Position numbers and translations under genes: made by a program. Positions 25,874-33,017 of a stretch of DNA of 64,000 nt are shown piece after piece. Numbering within the stretch: the stretch's first letter is position 1; every line of letters begins with the position of its first letter. The stretch is from positions 1-64,000 of the forward strand of contig NZ_ABCM01000007.1 in NCBI RefSeq assembly GCF_000170795.1. The letters run 5' to 3'. The notes under the pieces are model-generated. The model made no database searches. It saw only the letters and a list, made by a program, of their open reading frames with translations, and was not told where the DNA came from. The DNA comes from Pedobacter sp. BAL39. Lineage in GTDB: Bacteria; Bacteroidota; Bacteroidia; Sphingobacteriales; Sphingobacteriaceae.

Positions 25874-26611
25874 ATGAGAAGATATTTATGTGCACTGGTA
25901 GCATTATTTCTGATGAGCTGCGGTTCTGGTGATCAGCAAGAAAATATGGCCGCTGCTGGCCTGAAAGCAGATTCGTTAAATGCCGAAAATTTGACGTCTG
26001 ATTCTGCGGCTACGACTGTGCAGGTAACGCCTTTGCAGTTGCTTGACAGCACTCTGACTGCCGGCCAGTTGCCGGCATCCATCAAGTACAAAGGCGTATT
26101 TAAGCAAGGACTTCGTTTCCTGGATGCCAGCGGCGAGCAGTTGCTGGTTTGTTCAGAGGTAGAACCTTATGATCCTGCGAAAGAAGGTGAGGATTACCTG
26201 GGCTCAAATGTGGCCTTATATGCCACGCTGTTTAAGAAATCCGGAACAGGTTACATTAGACAATGGCAGGTTTATGACTTCATCTCCGAATGCCCTGTGG
26301 AGCTGTTGGCGAAGTTTATCCCGTCGACCATCCAGTTGACGGACCTCAATGAAAACGGCCATGCAGAAGTCTGGATGGTGTATCAGACCACCTGTCAGGG
26401 GGATGTGAGTCCTCAGACAATGAAACTGATCATGTACGAATCAGGAAAGAAACATGCCGCTAAGGGAGAAAACAGAATTATGGTGGGGACGGAAATGGAA
26501 ACAGGTGGCAAGATGAATATGGATGATGCCTTCAAGCTTGCAGACCAACGCATTTCCGATTATGCGAAAAGGCTCTGGAAGAAAAATGAGTCCTATACCT
26601 TTCAGGATTAA
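25874..26611 (+). CDS. M949_RS01915-family lipoprotein
   Basis: This 245-residue protein has a lipoprotein signal with Cys18 (FLMSCGSG). After a low-complexity Ala/Asp/Thr linker comes one domain: LPASIKYKGVFKQGLRFLDASGEQLLV, RQWQVYDFISECPVELLAKFIPS, LTDLNENGHAEVWMVYQTTCQGDVSP, MKLIMYESGKKHAAKG. This is the pattern I know for the M949_RS01915 family, sometimes called a surface polysaccharide biosynthesis protein, although its role is not proven. The Asp/Asn-rich DLNENG loop looks like a calcium-binding VCBS-type turn. ATG 25874 is preferred over the TTG six bases before it. Confidence 0.75.
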   Translation: MRRYLCALVALFLMSCGSGDQQENMAAAGLKADSLNAENLTSDSAATTVQVTPLQLLDSTLTAGQLPASIKYKGVFKQGLRFLDASGEQLLVCSEVEPYDPAKEGEDYLGSNVALYATLFKKSGTGYIRQWQVYDFISECPVELLAKFIPSTIQLTDLNENGHAEVWMVYQTTCQGDVSPQTMKLIMYESGKKHAAKGENRIMVGTEMETGGKMNMDDAFKLADQRISDYAKRLWKKNESYTFQD

Positions 26612-26853
26612 GGAAAAGAAAAACCTCGATAGTGTTTGATCATCATCCTGATTATCCTCATACTGAGCACAGGGGCATCCATGTCAATAAACGGATGTTC
26701 ATGCTTTCCCATAAATAATCTCCAGCATGGTTCTTTTGCAGGTTTTTTTATTTTCTTATCATAGATCAAAATTGGAATACTTTTGAATGTGCATTTTTGC
26801 ATTACACAACATTTAAGTGTTTAAATCAGTTATTAAAGAAAAACAAAACAAAC

Positions 26854-27513
26854 ATGAAAAAGACAATTGTTTTATTATTAAGCGTAGCAGTTCTTGCAGC
26901 ATGTAACAATGCCCAGAACAGCAATCAGGCAGCTACAGGTGAAGCTCAGGAAGCCTCGGCTGCGGCAGGAGAATCATTTAAAGTAGACTCAGTTAGCCAC
27001 ATCGGCTGGCATGCTACCCATAAAGGTGGTGTAGAGCCACATGATGGTACGATTGCAGTATCTGAGGGTCGGGTGACTGTTGACAGTGGCAAAGTGACTG
27101 GTGGTGCATTTACTTTTGATGTTGCAAATATCAAAGATACTGACATTCAAGATGCTGAAAAAAGAGGACAATTAGAAGGACACTTGAAAAGCCCTGATTT
27201 CTTTGACACTGCAAAATTCCCTACTGCAAAATTTGAAATCACAAAGGTAGAGCCATTTGATGCTGCCAAAGCAACATCTGACCTTCCTGGCGCAACTGAT
27301 ATTGTAAGTGGTAACCTTACTTTCAAAGACAGCACATTGAACGTAACTTTCCCTGCAAAGATTGTGGTGACTGAAACTGGTGCACAGATCGATGCTAAAT
27401 TTAACATCGACAGAACTGCATGGGGTCTGAACTACAAAGGTCCAAACAATCCTCAGGATTGGATGATTTCTAAAGAAGTAGGATTGACAATTGCTGTTAA
27501 AGCTGCTAAATAA
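26854..27513 (+). CDS. YceI-family lipocalin-like lipoprotein
   Basis: This 219-residue protein has a lipoprotein signal with Cys18 (VLAACNN) and a short Gln/Ala/Asn linker. The YceI fold then follows: SHIGWHATHKGGVEPHDGTI, GGAFTFDVANIKDTDI, GHLKSPDFFDTAKFPTAKFEITKVE, ATDIVSGNLTFKDSTLNVTFPAKI, NIDRTAWGLNYKG. YceI proteins are small barrels that bind isoprenoid or fatty chains in the periplasm. The ATG at 26854 was chosen because the signal peptide starts there. A strong terminator follows the stop. The gene stands alone. Confidence 0.93.
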   Translation: MKKTIVLLLSVAVLAACNNAQNSNQAATGEAQEASAAAGESFKVDSVSHIGWHATHKGGVEPHDGTIAVSEGRVTVDSGKVTGGAFTFDVANIKDTDIQDAEKRGQLEGHLKSPDFFDTAKFPTAKFEITKVEPFDAAKATSDLPGATDIVSGNLTFKDSTLNVTFPAKIVVTETGAQIDAKFNIDRTAWGLNYKGPNNPQDWMISKEVGLTIAVKAAK

Positions 27514-27533
27514 ATAAGACATAAATTATTTAT

Positions 27534-27574
27534 AAAAACTGGCTGTCCGGGAATATCGGACAGCCAGTTTTTTT
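27534..27574 (+). terminator. Intrinsic terminator after the YceI gene
   Basis: A 16-bp stem (AAAAACTGGCTGTCCG / CGGACAGCCAGTTTTT) with a seven-base loop is followed by a T-run. It lies 20 bases after the YceI stop and 26 bases before the stop of the facing TlpA gene. The A-run on the other side allows it to stop both transcripts. Confidence 0.9.
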
Positions 27575-27599
27575 ATTTTGGCAGCTGAAATTAAAAGCC

Positions 27600-28127
27600 T
27601 TATTTCGCTTTTTGCGACTTTTCCAGGTGCGTATCAATTAGCTTGACCATGGCAGCAAATTCTTCAGCCATGAAACCGATAGATTGATAGATAATCTTTC
27701 CACTTTCATCAACAATGATATTTCTGGGTATAGACTGCGTGGCGAACTTGCTGAAGATCCCCCTGTTTAGATCCGGTAGGATGGGAAAGGTAAAACCCTT
27801 CTGTATTTTGAAAGGATCCAGCTTTTCCCATCCTTCCTCACGTCCGAAGACGAAAAAAGCGAAGTTTGAGTTCGACTGGTGTTTTTCCCAGATTTGTTTC
27901 TGTACGAGCGGAAGTTCTGTATTGCATGGAGGACACCACGTGGCAAAAAGATTGATCAGGATCAGTTTGCCCTTGTAATCCGCAATGTTTACCGTCTTTC
28001 CTTTTTCCAGTTCAAAGGTAAACTGTGGAACCTGATCACCAATTTTGGTAAGTGTACTGGTATCTTCCTGAGATGCAGCAGCAAAGGGTAGGGCAAGGAA
28101 GAGCAATGCCCATTTGATGAATTTCAT
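27600..28127 (-). CDS. TlpA-family thiol-disulfide oxidoreductase
   Basis: This 175-residue secreted protein (signal peptide 1-19) is a single thioredoxin domain with FATWCPPC (Cys65, Cys68), followed by a strand GREEGWEKLDPFKIQKGFTFPILPD and the cis-Pro region TQSIPRNIIVDESGKIIYQ. It is full length for a single-domain ResA/TlpA protein. It stands alone on the minus strand, apart from the redoxin cluster at the start of the window. Expected function: reduction of disulfides in the periplasm, for example in cytochrome maturation. Confidence 0.92.
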   Translation of the reverse strand: MKFIKWALLFLALPFAAASQEDTSTLTKIGDQVPQFTFELEKGKTVNIADYKGKLILINLFATWCPPCNTELPLVQKQIWEKHQSNSNFAFFVFGREEGWEKLDPFKIQKGFTFPILPDLNRGIFSKFATQSIPRNIIVDESGKIIYQSIGFMAEEFAAMVKLIDTHLEKSQKAK

Positions 28128-28313
28128 ATTTCAGTTTATGTTAAGGGGTTGTCTGTCTTAAAATTACACAAAAAAAAGATTAAAACTCAAGTGTATATTT
28201 TTGTGCCCTTAAACTGGTGCTAACCTTTGTGGAAAACGGAATCTCTGCGTTTTGTGGTCGAAGAGGTTAAAAAGCTTTATCTTAGAATCCAATAAATTTT
28301 AAGCGTAAAAGAA

Positions 28314-29555
28314 ATGGATCAGGAAGTTATCTCAGCTACACAGTCAGTCATTGAACAGGAAGCAAAATATGGTGCCCATAATTATAAACCACTGCCGGTG
28401 GTATTGACCAGGGGAGAAGGTGTTTATGTATGGGACGTGGAAGGAAAACAGTATTATGATTTTCTTTCTGCCTATAGTGCCGTAAATCAGGGGCATTGCC
28501 ACACGAAGATCATTGCTGCGTTGGTGAAACAGGCAGGGATGATCAACCTGACCTCGCGTGCCTTTTACAATGACCAGCTGGGCAAGGCTGAAGCATACGT
28601 CTGCAAATACTTTGGATATGATAAGTCGCTGTTTATGAACTCAGGTGCTGAGGCTGTGGAAACAGCGATCAAGCTGGTTCGCAAGTGGGGGTATTTGAAA
28701 AAGGGCATTCCTGCGGATGCGGCAAAAATCCTGGTGCTGAGCAGCAACTTTCACGGGCGTACCACAGGGATCATTTCTTTTTCTACAGATCCGGACAGCA
28801 CAACAGGCTTCGGGCCAATGATGCCTGGCTACGAAGTGATTCCATTTGGTGATCTTGACGCCCTGGAGAATAGCCTGAAGCGTGATCCTAATATATGCGG
28901 GTTCCTGATGGAGCCCATTCAGGGAGAGGCAGGGGTGATGGTGCCGGAGGAAGGATACCTGAAAAAAGCACAGGAACTGTGCAGGCAGTACCAGGTGAAA
29001 CTCATTACAGATGAGATCCAGACCGGCATAGGCCGTACCGGCCGTTTGCTGGCTGCTTATTACGATGACGTTCATGCAGATGTCCTGATTCTGGGCAAAG
29101 CTCTTTCTGGAGGGGTGCTTCCTGTATCCGCAGTGTTGTGTGATGACGAAATCATGCTTTGTATTCAGCCCGGTGAACATGGTTCTACCTTCGGTGGAAA
29201 TCCGATGGCCGCTGCAGTGACTATGGCAAGCCTTCAGGTAATTGAGGAGGAAGGGCTGACCGATAATGCCTTTAATATGGGGCTGGTCTTTAGGGAACGT
29301 ATGAAAGCCCTGCAGGAGAGACGCCCTGACCTGATCGCCGCAGTACGCGGTAAAGGACTGTTGAATGCGATACAGATTGTGCCGGATGCATCGTCAGGAT
29401 CGGCTTCGGAGGTTTGTCTGAAATTGATGGAAAGTGGTTTGTTGTGTAAACCTACCCATCAGCATACCATCCGTTTTTCACCTCCTCTGGTGATCAATAA
29501 AGAGCAGATGGAAGAGAGCTGCAAGATTATTGAAGAGGTACTAACGAACTTTTAA
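28314..29555 (+). CDS. rocD: Ornithine--oxo-acid aminotransferase
   Basis: This 413-residue PLP enzyme shows the ornithine aminotransferase pattern: GAHNYKPLPVVLTRGEGVYVWDVEG, DFLSAYSAVNQGHCH, MNSGAEAVETAIKL, FHGRT, EPIQGEAGVMVP, ITDEIQTGIGRTG and the PLP lysine Lys262 in LGKALSGGVLPVSA. It moves the delta-amino group of ornithine to 2-oxoglutarate, giving glutamate semialdehyde for proline or glutamate synthesis. It is cytoplasmic. A -7-type box TATTTTTG lies at 28196-28203, without a clear TTTG partner. A terminator follows at 29594-29638. Confidence 0.95.
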   Translation: MDQEVISATQSVIEQEAKYGAHNYKPLPVVLTRGEGVYVWDVEGKQYYDFLSAYSAVNQGHCHTKIIAALVKQAGMINLTSRAFYNDQLGKAEAYVCKYFGYDKSLFMNSGAEAVETAIKLVRKWGYLKKGIPADAAKILVLSSNFHGRTTGIISFSTDPDSTTGFGPMMPGYEVIPFGDLDALENSLKRDPNICGFLMEPIQGEAGVMVPEEGYLKKAQELCRQYQVKLITDEIQTGIGRTGRLLAAYYDDVHADVLILGKALSGGVLPVSAVLCDDEIMLCIQPGEHGSTFGGNPMAAAVTMASLQVIEEEGLTDNAFNMGLVFRERMKALQERRPDLIAAVRGKGLLNAIQIVPDASSGSASEVCLKLMESGLLCKPTHQHTIRFSPPLVINKEQMEESCKIIEEVLTNF

Positions 29556-29593
29556 ACAGCTTCATTATTTCTTTGATGGTTTAAGCAGAAGTA

Positions 29594-29638
29594 ATAAAAA
29601 ACAGGAAATCATTGTTGAAATGGTTTCCTGTTTTTTAT
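29594..29638 (+). terminator. Intrinsic terminator after rocD
   Basis: A stem of 13-15 bp (AAAAAACAGGAAA / TTTCCTGTTTTTT) with a 15-base loop is followed by the T-run of its own arm. It lies 38 bases after rocD. The arms are symmetric, so it may also act on transcripts from the facing anti-sigma gene (stop at 29691). Confidence 0.8.
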
Positions 29639-29690
29639 GGTAGGAATAAATTTGTTTTGCTGCTGAGGTAATCAAAAGATACCTGACCTA

Positions 29691-30176
29691 TCAGAGTGCG
29701 CTTTTTACTTTTTGTTGCTGCTCCAGCTGCATTTTCAGTTCTGTAAGTTCCTGTTGTGCCTGTTTATTTTCAAAATAGAAGTACAGGGCAAAAAACAGAA
29801 AAATCTTGCTGAGCAGGAATACAGCACCAAATATCCATCTCCAAATTTTATGTACCCGGATCTGGTTAGAGGTTCCCTGAACCTCTATAAAGCCCTGATC
29901 TGCACCTTTAGACCTGCCAAGGCGGTCGGGAGGAGGAGGGGGACTAACGATGAGTTCGCTGATATTGCGTTCAATGCGATCCCATACCTCCGGCGGAGGT
30001 TCTATTGATCCATGGTCTGCAATTTGCGCAAAGTTGATCTCAAGTCTGGCAATTTCTTCGGCGACGCGTGAATGCTCTCTTTGCATGAACTGCACATCTG
30101 CTGATTCACGTTTATTCGTTGCACCCAATATGTAGGCTTCTAAGATGCCACTGTTCAGGTATTCGTTAATTTCCAC
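29691..30176 (-). CDS. Membrane anti-sigma factor-like protein
   Basis: This protein of 161 residues has an N-terminal helical domain like RskA-type anti-sigma factors (YLNSGILEAYILGATNKRESADVQFM), a Pro-rich linker, one membrane segment (about 118-141, IFGAVFLLSKIFLFFALYFYF) and a Gln-rich coiled coil at the C-terminus (QAQQELTELKMQLEQQQK). In this family the cytoplasmic part holds the partner sigma factor at the membrane. It overlaps the upstream sigma-like gene by 11 bases, a strong sign of a paired unit. The periplasmic part is very short, so the signal it senses is unclear. Confidence 0.82.
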   Translation of the reverse strand: MEINEYLNSGILEAYILGATNKRESADVQFMQREHSRVAEEIARLEINFAQIADHGSIEPPPEVWDRIERNISELIVSPPPPPDRLGRSKGADQGFIEVQGTSNQIRVHKIWRWIFGAVFLLSKIFLFFALYFYFENKQAQQELTELKMQLEQQQKVKSAL

Positions 30177-30639
30177 GTTCTTTTCTAATTATGGCGAAGG
30201 CCTCTCTCAAGGCTTTCCGGATTGAATCTTCTGTTTGATGGAGTGCGGCTGATAATGAGGCGGTGGATTTACCCTCATAATAAATGGCGCAAAAAACCTG
30301 TTTCTGGAGGTCGCTGAGCTGATCCAGGTAAGCATTGCTGTATTGATTATTGAGGGCAGTAGTGGTGGTACTGGGGATTTGTTTTTCTGCGGTAAAAGCC
30401 AGCAATTGATTTTTGGCAAATCGCTGTAGCTGACACCAGGTGCTGGTTCCATTCCAATTGATGTCGTCGAATTGAATAGATACTGCGGAGAAAATTTTCT
30501 CCAGGTAATCTTCGGCAACACGGTGGTCTTTGACCACATCATAGATGTATCCTAATAACATTCCGGCATGTGTTTCATATAAACTGCGGATGTCGGTTGG
30601 CCGGTTATTGGCCAGTATTTGTGGAGGATGTTCCAACAT
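30166..30639 (-). CDS. Divergent ECF-type RNA polymerase sigma factor
   Basis: The product has 157 residues from the ATG at 30639 (a TTG at 30678 would add 13). Region 2 is recognisable (YETHAGMLLGYIYDVVKDHRVAEDYLEKIF). Region 4 has a helix-turn-helix (YLDQLSDLQKQVFCAIYYEGKSTASLSAALHQTEDSIRKALREAFAIIR). The first part is weaker than in usual ECF factors, so it is a distant member. Together with the overlapping anti-sigma gene it makes a two-gene envelope-response switch. Targets cannot be read from the window. Confidence 0.82.
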   Translation of the reverse strand: MLEHPPQILANNRPTDIRSLYETHAGMLLGYIYDVVKDHRVAEDYLEKIFSAVSIQFDDINWNGTSTWCQLQRFAKNQLLAFTAEKQIPSTTTTALNNQYSNAYLDQLSDLQKQVFCAIYYEGKSTASLSAALHQTEDSIRKALREAFAIIRKERGN

Positions 30640-30848
30640 ATAATAGTTCTTTATACTGATATTTAATCCCCGTTTCAAGTCATCAAAGAAACGAACTACA
30701 GTAAATTTATATAAAGTTTGTCATATTAAAAACAATCAGGACTATTTCTAATGTTCATTTTGTTCATTGTGAATGTTAAACAAAATTAAACCATGTGGAT
30801 TTAAAGTCATATCCTTAACCAAGGGCGGCATTCTTTAGCAATACTCTC

Positions 30849-30856
30849 TAAATTTG
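30849..30856 (+). promoter_or_regulatory. Candidate -7 box for the LLM oxidoreductase gene
   Basis: TAAATTTG at 30849-30856 fits the Bacteroidota TAnnTTTG box and lies 17 bases before the ATG at 30874, giving a very short leader. No TTTG is found 19-21 bases upstream, so the support is partial. Confidence 0.35.
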
Positions 30857-30873
30857 TACTTTCTTCAATAAAT

Positions 30874-31881
30874 ATGAAAAAACTACTCACTACACCATAT
30901 TCAGTACTTGATCTCGCTACCGTGATTCAGGGAAAAACACCGGCTGATACTTTTCGGAAAAGTGTCGACATGGCCAGACATGCTGAGGATTTGGGTTATA
31001 CCCGTTATTGGCTCGCTGAGCATCACAATATGGTCAGTGTGGCCAGCTCCGCGACATCGGTAGTCATCGGTCACATCGCGGGAGCAACAAATACCATCAG
31101 GGTGGGGTCAGGCGGAATCATGCTGCCGAACCATTCTCCACTGGTCATCGCAGAGCAGTTCGGTACTTTGGAGTCCATGTATCCAGGACGTATTGACCTG
31201 GGATTGGGTCGTGCACCAGGTACGGATCAGGTGACCGCAATGGCCATCCGTGGTGAACAACGGTTCCAGGCGGCACAGAGCTTTCCTCAGGATGTGCTGA
31301 AGCTGCAGGCTTATTTTTCCGCAGAGAACAGTCGCAGCAGCGTCCGCGCCATTCCGGGAGAAGGTTTGGAGATCCCAATGTGGATTCTTGGATCGAGTAC
31401 AGACAGCGCCCATCTGGCAGCCGCATTAGGTCTTCCTTATGCTTTCGCCAGCCACTTTGCACCTGCACAGTTTCTGACGGCCATCAACATTTATAGGGAG
31501 AAGTTTAAACCTTCTGACCGCTTGAAGGAGCCTTATGTATTGGCATGCATCAATGTGGTTGCTGCGGATACTGACGAGGAAGCCAACAGACTTGCTACTT
31601 CTTTGTATCAAATGTTCAAGGGTGTCATCAGTGGTAAACGCCAGCTGTTACAGCCGCCGGTAGATAGCATGGACGAGGTCTGGACAGACTATGAAGCAGA
31701 ACAGGTAAACCAGATGCTGGCCTGTACGTTTGTAGGTAGCAAGGCTACCATTAAGCAGGATATGGAGGAATTTCTGAAACAAACTCAGGTGGATGAAATT
31801 ATGGCTTCCGCACATATTTTTGACCATGCGGCAAAGATGAAGTCATATGGCATCTTCTCTGAAGTATTTAACGAAGAATAG
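30874..31881 (+). CDS. LLM-class flavin-dependent oxidoreductase (luciferase-like monooxygenase)
   Basis: This 335-residue protein has the bacterial luciferase-like fold: [63 protein letters not shown] and [26 protein letters not shown]. This is the subgroup related to E. coli YhbW/alkanal monooxygenase-like proteins. They use reduced FMN from a reductase to oxidise small molecules; the substrate cannot be told from sequence. It is cytoplasmic and stands alone. The sigma/anti-sigma pair starts in the opposite direction, 234 bases upstream, so a shared regulatory region is possible. Confidence 0.9.
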   Translation: MKKLLTTPYSVLDLATVIQGKTPADTFRKSVDMARHAEDLGYTRYWLAEHHNMVSVASSATSVVIGHIAGATNTIRVGSGGIMLPNHSPLVIAEQFGTLESMYPGRIDLGLGRAPGTDQVTAMAIRGEQRFQAAQSFPQDVLKLQAYFSAENSRSSVRAIPGEGLEIPMWILGSSTDSAHLAAALGLPYAFASHFAPAQFLTAINIYREKFKPSDRLKEPYVLACINVVAADTDEEANRLATSLYQMFKGVISGKRQLLQPPVDSMDEVWTDYEAEQVNQMLACTFVGSKATIKQDMEEFLKQTQVDEIMASAHIFDHAAKMKSYGIFSEVFNEE

Positions 31882-31902
31882 TCAATAAGTCTCAAACCAA
31901 AT

Positions 31903-31948
31903 ACATAAAAAAGGCCGTCCGAATCTCTCCGGAAGGCCTTTTTTATGT
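31903..31948. terminator. Bidirectional terminator between the LLM and phytase genes
   Basis: The arms ACATAAAAAAGGCC and GGCCTTTTTTATGT are exact reverse complements, with a GTCCG/CGGA-type inner stem and a short loop. A-run and T-run flank the GC part on both strands. It lies between the converging stops at 31881 and 31957, so it serves both. Confidence 0.88.
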
Positions 31949-31956
31949 AGGGAACG

Positions 31957-33012
31957 CTAGTGCTTTACTGCGGCATTGATCTTTTCCTGGATCGCTCTCC
32001 AATCGTAAAAATGGAATACTTTGCCATTGCTCATGGCGACAAAAAGTCCTTTAGGGAATTTTGGGCCCAGGTTGATGTTGCTGACCTCGGAACCATCACT
32101 TTCAATGGTAGATACCGGTACTTCTGCGATCAGCGGATGCAGGTTTGCATTGCCATCTTTACCCTCACGCGGATATACCATAAAGGTATTTTTCTGTTGG
32201 TTTGAGACCAGGATGTATCCGGTTGAGGGACCTGTTTTGTAGATGGAGATGCCTTCATGATCACTCACGAAACCTGTATCTGCAAATAAAGCCAGTTCTT
32301 CATTTCCTTTTGAGGGATCAGCGTGGTATTTATGAACACCTACGGTTTCATCAGAATAGTAGATGAAGCCAGACTCATTGTCGACAGCAATGGCTTCAAT
32401 CTCTTTCTTACCGCTGTATTTACCAAACTTTCTGATCAGCTCGGCTTTCACCGCGCCCGTACCGTCATCGGTTAACTTGTACTGCCACAAGTATTCATTT
32501 GCGGGACCTGATTTTCTACCTACGATGGCGTAGATGCTGCTGTCTGCTGCAGTATAGAGGGCAATACCCATTGGATCGCGGGTACTTTCACCCGCAAAAA
32601 CTTCAATTCCTCCATTATCTACCGCTTTCAGGTCTGGCATGCTGTATACGCGGATCTTGTTGGTTTCGCGCTCTGTGGCAACGGCAATGTCTACTTTTTT
32701 ACCGGATAACTTCAGGCCGTAAGCGATGTCAACGTTATTCGGTCTTTTGAGATCTTTAACCTTATTGATGATCTTTCCATCAAGGTTGTACACGTACAGG
32801 CCACCGTTAGTGTCTTTGTCTGTACCTACAATCAGGCTTTGAAGGGTATCGGCGCTGTTGATCCAGATGGCAGGATCATCAGTGTCGTAACCCACAGTAT
32901 CAGTAATCACAACAGGTTTCAGTGCATCCGGAGCAACAGTTGCGCGTTTGCTGTTACAGGCTATTGCTGCGATGGCAATAACCGGCAGGGCATAATATAT
33001 TTTTTTGATCAT
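31957..33012 (-). CDS. Beta-propeller 3-phytase lipoprotein
   Basis: This 351-residue protein has a lipoprotein signal with Cys19 (AIACNS). The body matches beta-propeller phytases: DTDDPAIWIN, GTDKDTNGGLYVYNLDGK, RPNNVDIAYG, VATERETNKIRVY, RDPMGIALY, KEIEAIAVDNESGFIYYSDETVGVHKYHADP and DHEGISIY. Acidic loops bind calcium that holds phytate and activates water; the enzyme releases phosphate from phytate at neutral pH. The lipid anchor would place it on the outer membrane. It follows the TonB receptor by only five bases in the same operon, so the receptor probably imports phosphate-containing products. Confidence 0.93.
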   Translation of the reverse strand: MIKKIYYALPVIAIAAIACNSKRATVAPDALKPVVITDTVGYDTDDPAIWINSADTLQSLIVGTDKDTNGGLYVYNLDGKIINKVKDLKRPNNVDIAYGLKLSGKKVDIAVATERETNKIRVYSMPDLKAVDNGGIEVFAGESTRDPMGIALYTAADSSIYAIVGRKSGPANEYLWQYKLTDDGTGAVKAELIRKFGKYSGKKEIEAIAVDNESGFIYYSDETVGVHKYHADPSKGNEELALFADTGFVSDHEGISIYKTGPSTGYILVSNQQKNTFMVYPREGKDGNANLHPLIAEVPVSTIESDGSEVSNINLGPKFPKGLFVAMSNGKVFHFYDWRAIQEKINAAVKH

Positions 33013-33017
33013 CGGGA

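Noticed and set aside
26608..26802. A 64-residue minus-strand frame between the lipoprotein and YceI genes
   Set aside because: It has no recognisable pattern or ribosome site, and its composition looks like AT-rich intergenic sequence; I could not support it as a gene.
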